The notes under the pieces are model-generated. The model did no database searches. It worked only from the letters and a program-made list of their open reading frames with translations, and was not told the DNA's origin. Both the position numbers and the translations under genes were made by a program. Positions 29,751 to 37,983 of a DNA stretch of 64,000 nucleotides are shown one piece after another; the stretch's first letter is position 1, and every line of letters begins with the position of its first letter. Location of the stretch: positions 682,001 to 746,000 of the forward strand of contig NZ_CP013234.1 of NCBI RefSeq assembly GCF_001584185.1, given 5' to 3'. The DNA comes from Collimonas pratensis (lineage in GTDB: Bacteria; Pseudomonadota; Gammaproteobacteria; Burkholderiales; Burkholderiaceae_D).

Positions 29751-30839
29751 TCATTGGAAGCACACGGCGTACACCGGCGGCATGCTGCTGGAAATGGTGC
29801 GCCAGCTGTCGCCGCCGTTTTCCGACAGCCAGACGCCGCCGGTAGTGGAAGCCATCAGCAGGGTGCGGCCATCGTCGGCTACCGCCAGGCCGTGCCGGTA
29901 GACCAGATCGTAGCAATGCTGCTGCGGCAGGCCGGCGCGCAGGGCGGTGAAGGTCCGGCCGCCGTCGGTAGTGCGGGTAACGGTGAGGGCGGCGTCGGTG
30001 GGGATGCGGGTCTGGTCCGCCAGCGCCGGTGCAAACCAGGCGGTATCACCTTCGGCCGGATGGACTGCCACCGCGAAGCCGAAGGTCGACAAGGGCGCGG
30101 CGCTGACTTCCTGCCAGTCGGCGCCGAAGTTGGCGGAGCGCCAGATGCCGTTATGATGCTGGCACCACAGCTGATCGGGGGTATCCCTGGCGCCGACAAT
30201 GCGGTGCGGGTCTTGCACGTTCTGGTCGTCGCCGCGTTCCGGCGGCAAGTAGCTGGCGCGCATGCCGCGGGCGCTCAAGCTCCAGCTGGCGCCGCCGTCA
30301 TGCGTGACCCAGGCGCCGCCGCAAGAGATGCCGACCAGCACATGGCGGCTGTCGCGCGGATCGACGCAGATGCTATGGATACCGGGGACGTCGTAGCCGC
30401 CGCCGAACCATTCGCTGCGCTCCGGCGCATCCCAAAGCGAGTGCATCAGGGTCCAGGAAGCGCCGCGGTCAGCCGAGCGGAACAGGCCGCCCGGCAAGGT
30501 GCCGGCCCAGATTACGCCGGGTTCATCGGCGCCGCCGCAGGCCAGCGACCAGATGAACCTGACCGTCCAGTCGACCGGATCGGTGCAGTCTTCCGGCTTG
30601 AGGGGATAGGCCGGTGCGGCGATTTCCGTCCATTGCGCGGCGCCGGCATCCTTGCGATGCAGCTTGACGCCGAAATGGCCAAGATTCAGGGCGGCGTACA
30701 CGGCGCCGTCGCGCGGGTCGGCCAGCACCATGGATACCGGTTCGCCGAGGAAGGCGATCGGCCCCAGCGACCAGCGGCCATTCTGCTGCTGCAGTTCAAA
30801 CAGTCCTTTGCGGCTGGCGATCCAGGCCCGTTCAGTCAT
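29751..30839 (-). CDS. Asp-box (BNR) beta-propeller protein of unknown function
   Basis: Protein of 362 residues with at least five Asp-box repeats (SADRGASW, THDGGASW, SANFGADW, TTDGGRTF, SENGGDSW), the blade turns of sialidase/VPS10-type propellers. There is no signal peptide, so it is probably cytoplasmic, and no sialidase active-site pattern (FRIP, Arg triad) is visible; a secreted glycosidase is unlikely. It contains seven Cys, including WCQHHNG and a Cys three residues from the C-terminus. The start ATG 30839 lies two bases past the MoaD-like gene's stop, and its ribosome site is inside that gene's last codons. The two products are probably made together. Confidence 0.85.
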   Translation of the reverse strand: MTERAWIASRKGLFELQQQNGRWSLGPIAFLGEPVSMVLADPRDGAVYAALNLGHFGVKLHRKDAGAAQWTEIAAPAYPLKPEDCTDPVDWTVRFIWSLACGGADEPGVIWAGTLPGGLFRSADRGASWTLMHSLWDAPERSEWFGGGYDVPGIHSICVDPRDSRHVLVGISCGGAWVTHDGGASWSLSARGMRASYLPPERGDDQNVQDPHRIVGARDTPDQLWCQHHNGIWRSANFGADWQEVSAAPLSTFGFAVAVHPAEGDTAWFAPALADQTRIPTDAALTVTRTTDGGRTFTALRAGLPQQHCYDLVYRHGLAVADDGRTLLMASTTGGVWLSENGGDSWRTISSSMPPVYAVCFQ

Positions 30840-30841
30840 GG

Positions 30842-31111
30842 TCAACCTCCGGAGAGAGCTTGCAGGATATGCACTTTGCTGTGCACTGTCAGCGGCGCGT
30901 CCAGGCGCACATGGTCGCGTACGGCGTGGCCGTCGATGAAAATGGCGACATTCGGCCGCAGGCAGCCCTGCTCGTCGAGCAGGTAGGCGCGCAGGCGCGG
31001 ATTTGCCGAGAACGCCGCCTCCAGTCCGGTGCGCAAGGTGAGGGCGTCGGTCTGGACCTGTGGCGCTGCGGTGAAGCGGGCAAGTTGCGGAGTGAAAATC
31101 AGGGTCGCCAT
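30842..31111 (-). CDS. MoaD/ThiS-family ubiquitin-like sulfur carrier protein
   Basis: Small beta-grasp protein of 89 residues from ATG 31111. It shows the MoaD-type middle LRAYLLDEQGCLRPNVAIFIDGHAVRD and LDAPLTVHSKVHILQALSGG, ending exactly in Gly-Gly, the tail that is adenylated and thiocarboxylated in MoaD and ThiS. No moaE, moeB/thiF, thiG or JAMM protease gene is near. Its only partner is the downstream beta-propeller gene, with which it shares a ribosome-site/stop overlap. It may serve sulfur transfer other than molybdopterin synthesis. Confidence 0.85.
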   Translation of the reverse strand: MATLIFTPQLARFTAAPQVQTDALTLRTGLEAAFSANPRLRAYLLDEQGCLRPNVAIFIDGHAVRDHVRLDAPLTVHSKVHILQALSGG

Positions 31112-31293
31112 GAAATTCCCGGTAAGGCATGAGCCGAGGCCCAAACCATGTTGCCGTTAACCACCATAGTAGAGCGATACTGCATTTTTGCCATGCCTGT
31201 GTGACAACTGTGCTTGCCGTCACGGATAGGTGTCAGGGAATTGTCTGATACTCACTATAATGCGACTATCCTTGATTCCTGTCACCGTCTGCA

Positions 31294-32739
31294 TTGAAAA
31301 CCACGCGCCAACCGCTGTACCAACGTTTTGCCGAGCAGCTCAGGGCTTCGCTGGAGAACGGCGTGCTGCGGCCGGGCGATCGCCTGAGTTCGGTGCGCCA
31401 GGCGGCACTCCAGCATGGCTTGAGTATCACGACCGTGGTGCGGGCCTACGAACTGCTGGAAAGCGGCGGCCTGATCGAAAGCCATCCGCAATCCGGTTAT
31501 TTTGTGCGCGCCCGCTTTGCCGCCGCGGTGATGCCGGCAGCGCCGGAGGAGCCCGGTCGCTCGATGCCGCTGCCGGTGTCGGCGGAAGTCGATGTCAGCC
31601 GCCATGTGCTGGCGACGCTGAAATCGATCCATCAGCATGACGCTGTTCCGCTCGGTTCACCCTATCCCGATCCCTTGCTGTTTCCCGCCCATCGCATCAG
31701 CCAGTACCACGGTTCTGTTTTGCGCAGCGGCGGCCCTCTGGGCGTGCTGGACGATTTGCCGCCAGGGCATCCGGAGCTGATACGGCAGATCGTCAGGCGT
31801 CACCTGGAAACTGGGCTCAGCATTAGCCCGGACGATGTGGTGGTGACGGTCGGCGCTACCGAGGCGATCAATTTGTGCCTGCAGGCGGTGGCCAAGGCCG
31901 GCGATACTATCGCGGTCGAGTCGCCAACGTTCTACGCCATGTTGCACGCCATCGAACGGCTAGGAATGCGCGCCATCGAGGTGCCGACCGATCCGCGACT
32001 GGGGATGGATATCGCGGCGCTGGGCAAGATCATGCAGTCGCAGCCGGTGGCGGCCTGCATGGTGATGCCGAATTTCCAGAATCCGTTGGGCTTTGAAATG
32101 CCTGATGAAAACAAGCGCCAGCTGGTCGAGCTGGGCGCGCGCTACAACATGCCGATCATCGAGAACGGCGTCTACAACGAACTGTATTTCGGCAATGCCC
32201 ATCCGAGCGTGCTGAAGGCCTACGACAAGCGCGGCATGGTGCTCTACTGCTCGTCGTTTTCCAAGAGCCTGACCTCGGCTTACCGCATCGGCTGGACGCT
32301 GCCGGGGCGTTACCGGGCGCAGGTGGAGAAGCTGAAATTCCTGAATACGCTGAGCACTTCAAGCCTGCCGCAGCGGGCGATCGCCGCTTATTTGACCGCA
32401 GGCGGCTACGACCGCCACCTGCGCCGGGTGCGCCGCACCTTGCAGCAGCGCTGCGACATCATGAGCGCTTTCGTCGGCCGTTTTTTCCCTGCCGGCACCC
32501 GCATCACGCGGCCCAGCGGCGGCTATGTGCTGTGGATAGAACTGCCATCGGCCATCGACTCCATGGCGCTCTACCGGCAAGCGCTGGCAGAGGGGATCAC
32601 GATTGCGCCGGGGCGCTTGTTTTCAACATCGGATGCCTACCGCAGTTTCATTCGCCTGAACTACAGCTACAACTGGACACCGCAGATCGAGCAGGCTTTG
32701 CGCCGGCTGAGTGAGCTGGCCGCGGGCATGCTGGATTGA
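31294..32739 (+). CDS. MocR-type regulator (GntR HTH fused to class I aminotransferase)
   Basis: Fusion protein of 481 residues. The GntR winged helix is at 1-75 (GDRLSSVRQAALQHGLSITTVVRAYELL), followed by a linker and a fold type I aminotransferase domain. The PLP lysine is Lys324 in SSFSKSLTSAYRIGW, and GATEAINLCLQ and FQNPLGF are conserved aminotransferase motifs, so PLP binding is likely. The start is a TTG at 31294; ATG is not available near the HTH. It is divergent from the MoaD-like/propeller pair (182-bp gap) and is probably its regulator. PdxR-type pyridoxine control is an alternative. Confidence 0.9.
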   Translation: MKTTRQPLYQRFAEQLRASLENGVLRPGDRLSSVRQAALQHGLSITTVVRAYELLESGGLIESHPQSGYFVRARFAAAVMPAAPEEPGRSMPLPVSAEVDVSRHVLATLKSIHQHDAVPLGSPYPDPLLFPAHRISQYHGSVLRSGGPLGVLDDLPPGHPELIRQIVRRHLETGLSISPDDVVVTVGATEAINLCLQAVAKAGDTIAVESPTFYAMLHAIERLGMRAIEVPTDPRLGMDIAALGKIMQSQPVAACMVMPNFQNPLGFEMPDENKRQLVELGARYNMPIIENGVYNELYFGNAHPSVLKAYDKRGMVLYCSSFSKSLTSAYRIGWTLPGRYRAQVEKLKFLNTLSTSSLPQRAIAAYLTAGGYDRHLRRVRRTLQQRCDIMSAFVGRFFPAGTRITRPSGGYVLWIELPSAIDSMALYRQALAEGITIAPGRLFSTSDAYRSFIRLNYSYNWTPQIEQALRRLSELAAGMLD

Positions 32740-32769
32740 CTACCCTGGCATCTCGCCATGCCGGCGTTG

Positions 32770-33945
32770 TGTGGCGCTACGCCGTCAGAGTCATCTGGGG
32801 TCAGAGTCGACTTTCGCGGCGCTTTATCGCGAAACTCGACTCTGACCTCACATAACGGATTCGGAGAAAGACCGGGCGTACTGCTAGATTTTTTTCAGAC
32901 AACGAGAGGCATGTACTCCGTGGCCCGCTAAGTGGGGTCGGAGTGAAGTTTCTGCAAAAAGCGCGCAGAAAGTTCACTCCGACCCCAGTTAGCTGCATGG
33001 ATTAAGCGCAACGAAAACCGGGTGGTGGCCTTGTCGTGATTTAGGAAATTCTCAAGAATTTAATATCGGCCCTCTGTGGCACTACGCCGTCAAAGTCATC
33101 TGGGGTCAGAGTCGACTTTCGCGGCGCTTTATCGCGAAACTCGACTCTGACCTCACATGACGGATTCGGAGAAAGACCGGGCGTACTGCTAGATTTTTTT
33201 CAGACAACGAGAGAGGCGTGTACTCCGTGGCCCGCTAAGTGGGGTCGGAGTGAAGTTTCTGCAAAAAGCGCGCAGAAAGTTCACTCCGACCCCAGTTAGC
33301 TGCATGGATTAAGCGCAACGAAAACCAGGTGGTGGCTTTGTCGTGATTTAGGAAATTCTCAAGAATTTAATATCGGCCCTTTGTGGCACTACGCCGTCAG
33401 AGTCATCTGGGGTCAGAGTCGACTTTCGCGGCGCTTTATCGCGAAACTCGACTCTGACCTCACATAACGGATTCGGAGAAAAACCGGGCGTACTGCTAGA
33501 TTTTTTTCAGACAAAGAGAGGCATGTACTCCGTGGCCCGCTAAGTGGGGTCGGAGTGAAGTTTCTGCAAAAAGCGCGCAGAAAGTTCACTCCGACCCCAG
33601 TTAGCTGCATGGATTAAGCGCAACGAAAACCAGGTGGCGGCTTTGTCGTGATTTAGGAAATTCTCAAGAATTTAATATCGGCTCTCTGTGGCACTACGCC
33701 GTCAAAGTCATCTGGGGTCAGAGTCGACTTTCGCGGCGCTTTATCGCGAAACTCGACTCTGACCTCACATGACGGATTCGGAGAAAGACCGGGCGTACTG
33801 CTAGATTTTTTTCAGACAACGAGAGAGGCGTGTACTCCGTGGCCCGCTAAGTGGGGTCGGAGTGAAGTTTTTGCAAAAAGCGCGCAGAAAATTCACTCCG
33901 ACCCCACTTAGCTGCATGACTTAAGCGCGACGAAATTCTTGATAG
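32770..33945. repeat. Tandem array of four ~306-bp units with dimeric (A-B-A-B) structure
   Basis: Units start at 32770, 33075, 33382 and 33687 (steps 305, 307, 305); the last is truncated near 33945. Each holds two near-perfect hairpins, one with GGGGTCAGAGTCGA arms around CTTTCGCGGCG, one with GGGGTCGGAGTGAA arms around a CAAAAAGCGCG loop. Units 1 and 3 share CAGAGTCATC, CACATAACGG and GAGAGGCATG. Units 2 and 4 share CAAAGTCATC, CACATGACGG and GAGAGAGGCGTG. So a dimer of ~612 bp was itself duplicated. The array fills the gap between two convergent genes. Two identical 65-residue frames in it are by-products. Confidence 0.93.
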
Positions 33946-33957
33946 CCTGTGCGGCCG

Positions 33958-34254
33958 TTACATCATGCCGGCAGTTTGACTTTCATCTAGCGCATCGAAA
34001 ATCGCCATGCCGTAAGGCGTCAAGATTGCGCGTCCGGTGCCGTCTTCGTTGACGACGACGCTGACAATTTCCGCATCTTCCAGCGCTGTCAGATGACGCC
34101 GCAGCGTACTCATGCGCAGTTCGGTGCGCTTGCTGAGCCTGGCCAGCGACAGGCCGGGTTCGCCGCGATGGCTTTCCTGATCGCTGGCGTCGGCATGCAG
34201 CGCCGACAAGATCAGCAGCACGGCGTCGTCGATTTCGTTATCCAGTATCAGCAT
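33958..34254 (-). CDS. Small winged-helix DNA-binding protein
   Basis: Protein of 98 residues from ATG 34254 (MLILDNEIDD). A winged helix can be read: LSLARLSKRTELRMSTLRRHLTALEDAEIVSV (helices 2-3), then a wing with VVNEDGTGRAILTPYG. It starts four bases after the stop of the molybdoenzyme gene and is therefore co-transcribed with it. It may be its regulator or a redox/formate-responsive repressor; the target is unknown. It ends right beside the tandem array. Confidence 0.8.
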   Translation of the reverse strand: MLILDNEIDDAVLLILSALHADASDQESHRGEPGLSLARLSKRTELRMSTLRRHLTALEDAEIVSVVVNEDGTGRAILTPYGMAIFDALDESQTAGMM

Positions 34255-34258
34255 CGGA

Positions 34259-36562
34259 TCAAGCCGCCAGCTGCAGGGAGCGGCGCAGCAGCACCGGGAT
34301 CGATTTGGACGTCGGCGTGCGCGCCTTGTCGGCAAAACTGTTGAGCGGCACCAGCGGATTGGTTTCCGGATAGTAGCTGCTGATGCAGCCGCGCGGGATG
34401 TCGTATTCCACCAGCAGGAAACGGTCGGCGCGGCGCTCGATGCCGTCGTCCCAGACGCCGACCAGGTCGACCCAGTCGCCGGCCTGGAAGCCCAGCATGG
34501 CGATATCCAGCGGATTGGCAAACACCACGCGGCGCTGCCCGAACACGCCGCGATAGCGATCGTCGAGGCCATAGATGGTGGTGTTGTACTGGTCGTGCGA
34601 ACGAGTGGTCATCAGGACCATCAGCTCGGGGCCGTGCTGGCGCCGCGCGCGGTGCACCGGCGTGTCTTTCGGAATCGCCAGGGTCTTGAACTGGGCGCGG
34701 CCGCTGGCGGTTTTCCAGACCCGTTCGCGCGAAGCGACGCCGAGATGGAAGCCGCCCGGATGGACGATGCGCGCATTGTAGTCCTTGAAGGCGTCGTACA
34801 CTTTTTCAATTTCGTCGCGGATCAAGGCGTAGTTCTTGACGTACTCCAGCCATGGGATGCGGCTGTCCTTGAGCGTGGCGTGCGCCAGGCGCGCGACGAT
34901 GTCGACCTCGGACAAACAGGTCTTGGCGACCGGCTTGTTGATGCCGTAAGAAACGTGCACCATGCTCATCGAGTCTTCCACCGTCACGCCCTGCGCGCCG
35001 CTTTCCTGCATGTCGATCTCGGTGCGGCCCATGGTCGGCAGGATCAGTGCATCCTTGCCGTGGATCAGATGGCTGCGGTTGAGCTTGGTGGTGATGTGCA
35101 CGGTCAGCGCGCAGGATTGCAGCGCCTGCCAGGTGCGTGGCGTATCCGGCGTCGCCATGGCGAAGTTGCCGCCGAGGCCGATGAAGACCTTGACCTGGCC
35201 TTGCAGCATCGCTTCGATGGTGCCGACCACGTCCAGGCCGTGCTCGCGCGGCGGCTTGAAGCCGTACACCTTTTCGATGCGGTCGAGGAAAGCCGCGGTC
35301 GGCTTTTCATCGATGCCGACGGTGCGGTCGCCCTGGACGTTGGAGTGGCCGCGCACCGGACACAGGCCGGCGCCCGGGCGGCCGATATTGCCGCGCAAGA
35401 GCATCAGGTTGGACACCATCTGGATGGTGTCGACGCCATGCTTGTGCTGGGTCAGGCCCATGCCCCAAGTGGCGATCACGTTCTTGCCGCGCACGTAGAC
35501 CTGGGTCAGCTGTTCGATATCGTCGCGGCCGACGCCGGATTCGGTGACGATGTCGTCCCAGCTCTCGGCGCGGATATCGGCGGCGAACTCGTCGAAGTAA
35601 GCGGTATGTTCAGCGATGAACCGCACATCGATGATGCGCTCTGCATTGTTTTGCAGCGCCAGGTCGTCCAGTTCCAGCACGCGCTTGATCACGCCTTTGA
35701 CCAGCGCCAGGTCGCCGCACAGGGTAGGGCGGATGAACATGTTGCTGATAGTGGTGCCCGCGCGCGACAGCATGTCGGACGGATGCTGCGGACTGGAGAA
35801 GCGTTCCAGGCCGCGCTCGCGCAGAGGATTGATGGAAACGATGGTGGCGCCGCGCTTGGCGCACTCGCGCAGTTCGCCCATCATGCGCGGGTGATTAGTG
35901 GCAGGATTCTGGCCAAAGATCAGGAAGGTGTCCGCCAGGTCGAAATCGTCCAGCGTCACCGTGCCTTTGCCGACGCCCACGGTTTCCGGCAAGCCGACAC
36001 TGGTCGGCTCGTGGCACATGTTGGAACAGTCGGGAAAATTGTTGGTGCCGTACGCGCGCACGAACAGCTGATACAGGTAAGCCGCTTCGTTGCTGGTGCG
36101 GCCGGAGGTATAGAACGAAGCCTGGTTCGGATCCGGCAGCGCGTTGAGGTGATTGGCCATCAAGGCGAAGGCATCCGGCCAGGAGATCGGCTGATATTTG
36201 TCGCTGGCGGCGTGGTACACCATCGGCTCGGTCAGGCGGCCGTGTTCTTCCAGTTCGTAATCCGATTGCTGCAGCAGTTCAGCGACGCTGTGCTGCGCGA
36301 AGAAGGCGGCCGTGACGCGCTTGGAAGTGGCTTCCGCCGCCACCGCCTTGACGCCGTTTTCGCAGAATTCAAAGGTCGAGGCATGGTCGCGGTCCGGCCA
36401 GGCGCAGCCGGGGCAGTCGAAGCCGTCCGGCTGGTTTTGCTTGAGCAGGGTGCGGATGCCGCCACCGGGCACTTTTTCCTTGAGCAGGTGCAGCGCGACA
36501 TATTTCAGGGCGCCCCAGCCCCCCGCAGGGTGGTTGTACTGCTCGATCTTCTCGTTGCTCAA
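34259..36562 (-). CDS. Molybdopterin oxidoreductase, FdhF/YdeP family
   Basis: Molybdenum- or tungsten-bis-MGD enzyme of 767 residues. The start is taken as TTG 36562, which has AAGGA eight bases upstream and gives the N-terminus (M)SNEKIEQYNHPAGGWGAL usual for this family; an upstream extension is unrelated. N-terminal Cys50-x2-Cys53 (FDCPGCAWPD) replaces the four-Cys [4Fe-4S] site of formate dehydrogenases. SNMCHEPTS near 180-190 is the active-site region, and GQNPATNHPRM and GGNFAMATPD are typical cofactor loops. E. coli YdeP is linked to acid resistance; the reaction is unknown. No fdhD gene is in the window. Confidence 0.88.
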   Translation of the reverse strand: MSNEKIEQYNHPAGGWGALKYVALHLLKEKVPGGGIRTLLKQNQPDGFDCPGCAWPDRDHASTFEFCENGVKAVAAEATSKRVTAAFFAQHSVAELLQQSDYELEEHGRLTEPMVYHAASDKYQPISWPDAFALMANHLNALPDPNQASFYTSGRTSNEAAYLYQLFVRAYGTNNFPDCSNMCHEPTSVGLPETVGVGKGTVTLDDFDLADTFLIFGQNPATNHPRMMGELRECAKRGATIVSINPLRERGLERFSSPQHPSDMLSRAGTTISNMFIRPTLCGDLALVKGVIKRVLELDDLALQNNAERIIDVRFIAEHTAYFDEFAADIRAESWDDIVTESGVGRDDIEQLTQVYVRGKNVIATWGMGLTQHKHGVDTIQMVSNLMLLRGNIGRPGAGLCPVRGHSNVQGDRTVGIDEKPTAAFLDRIEKVYGFKPPREHGLDVVGTIEAMLQGQVKVFIGLGGNFAMATPDTPRTWQALQSCALTVHITTKLNRSHLIHGKDALILPTMGRTEIDMQESGAQGVTVEDSMSMVHVSYGINKPVAKTCLSEVDIVARLAHATLKDSRIPWLEYVKNYALIRDEIEKVYDAFKDYNARIVHPGGFHLGVASRERVWKTASGRAQFKTLAIPKDTPVHRARRQHGPELMVLMTTRSHDQYNTTIYGLDDRYRGVFGQRRVVFANPLDIAMLGFQAGDWVDLVGVWDDGIERRADRFLLVEYDIPRGCISSYYPETNPLVPLNSFADKARTPTSKSIPVLLRRSLQLAA

Positions 36563-36690
36563 AATGATTCCTTTGGTTCCTTGTCGTGCTGCCGAAGTCA
36601 CGCTATGCGGATTGCGCAAAATGCGCAGGATAGGGTGGAGTGTAATTGGCAGCTTTCTACCCCGGCATATACAGTCAGCGCGGTAGATTT

Positions 36691-36726
36691 AAAGCACAGT
36701 TACAAATTCTGTTTTTACTGTGCTTT
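36691..36726. terminator. 10-bp perfect inverted repeat after the LysR gene
   Basis: AAAGCACAGT (36691-36700) and ACTGTGCTTT (36717-36726) are complementary with a 16-base T/A-rich loop, 34 bases past the stop of the minus-strand LysR gene. It may be its terminator. It also lies upstream of the molybdoenzyme gene and could instead be an operator. Confidence 0.5.
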
Positions 36727-36759
36727 ATTTTTATTTAGCGGAACCGCCAGGGCGGCGAT

Positions 36760-37695
36760 TCAGACTGGTGTTACGAAGGCGGCAGGGATTGATCCGGTTT
36801 GCAGATCGGGCGGCAGCAAGGTGGCGATCCAGTCGATGAATACCTGCACCCGGCCCGACAGATGGCGGCGGTGTGGATACAGTGCATAGATCGGCATGGA
36901 GCCTGCGCGCGCCTGCGGCATGACTTCCAGCAGTTCGCCAGAGGCGATGTGGTCGCGCACATCGTAAGCCGGCACCTGGATCAGGCCCATGCCGGCCAGG
37001 CAGCAGGCAATATAGGTTTCGGCATTGTTGACGGCTACCCGGCTAGGCATTTCCAGGTTGACGATGACACCGTCCTCGCTGTACTCCCAGAGCGCGCTGC
37101 GGCCCGTGGTGGGAGAAATATAGTTGATGGCCCAATGCCGGACCAGATCGGCCGGGCTGGCCGGCATGCCGTGTTTTTCCAGGTAGGCCGGACTGGCGCA
37201 ATTCATCAGTGCAAACTGGCCCAGCGGGCGCGCCACCAAGCTGCTGTTTTCCGGCTGGCCGACGCGCAATACGCAATCGACGCCTTCCTGTATCAGGTTG
37301 ATGGCGCGGTCGGTGCAACGCAGTTCCAGTTCGATCTCGGGATAAAGCTTGAAGAATTCTGGCAAGGCCGGGGCGATCATGCGCCGCGCCAGGCGGCTGG
37401 GGACATCGACCTTGAGCTTGCCGCTGGCCTGTGCCGGCGCCTGCTTGAAGAGTCCCGAGATTTCTTCAAAGTCGGACAACAATTGATAACAACGTTCAAG
37501 CAAAGCACTGCCATCCTGCGTCAGATGGACCCGGCGCGTGGTGCGCTGGAGTAGTCGTGCGCCCAGGCTGGCTTCCAGCTGCTGTACCGCCGAGGACACG
37601 GTGGCGCGCGGCAGGCCGAGGCTGTCTGCGGCTTTGGTAAAACTGCCGGTCTCGGCCACGCGCACGAATACCTGCATGGTTTCGACTCTATCCAT
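36760..37695 (-). CDS. LysR-family transcriptional regulator
   Basis: Regulator of 311 residues. The N-terminal HTH is of the common LysR type (MDRVETMQVFVRVAETGSF then LPRATVSSAVQQLEASLG), followed by the QRTTRRVHLTQDG wing. The C-terminal effector domain belongs to the CrgA-like group that often controls a divergent oxidoreductase gene. It is divergent from the SDR gene with a 288-bp shared region, and its target is most likely that gene. Ligand unknown. Confidence 0.9.
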   Translation of the reverse strand: MDRVETMQVFVRVAETGSFTKAADSLGLPRATVSSAVQQLEASLGARLLQRTTRRVHLTQDGSALLERCYQLLSDFEEISGLFKQAPAQASGKLKVDVPSRLARRMIAPALPEFFKLYPEIELELRCTDRAINLIQEGVDCVLRVGQPENSSLVARPLGQFALMNCASPAYLEKHGMPASPADLVRHWAINYISPTTGRSALWEYSEDGVIVNLEMPSRVAVNNAETYIACCLAGMGLIQVPAYDVRDHIASGELLEVMPQARAGSMPIYALYPHRRHLSGRVQVFIDWIATLLPPDLQTGSIPAAFVTPV

Positions 37696-37983
37696 GATCG
37701 CTCTTTAGTATGGGAACGCTGGACAGTTTAGTGAATTTGGGCGATTTTGTATTGCGTTCCTTGAACAATGACCGCTGTTCTGACATTTGTTCACAAAGCG
37801 TTGCAGATGGGAATTGTTCCTGATTCGTGGATACTCTATGTGGATAGTTCGTCTTTATCCGCAGGCACGCTGCCGATAAACTCTTTGCAACTATTCAATT
37901 ATCGCGCCGCAGCTGGCAGCGGCCCGGATAGTATCTTTTGTCATCGTCATTGATGCATCGTCACGCAATCTAAAGGATAGAAA

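Noticed and set aside
32801..33610. Two identical 65-residue minus-strand frames (32801-32998 and 33413-33610)
   Set aside because: They lie inside units 1 and 3 of the tandem array and pass through the hairpin arms. They lack ribosome sites, and the frame is broken in units 2 and 4.
32770..33945. CRISPR array
   Set aside because: Repeat units are ~306 bp and nearly identical throughout, without short repeats and unique spacers; no cas genes nearby.
34595..36889. 764-residue plus-strand frame
   Set aside because: Antisense to the molybdoenzyme gene; composition is that of a reverse-strand shadow in GC-rich DNA (His/Gln/Asp/Ala-rich), with no family motif.
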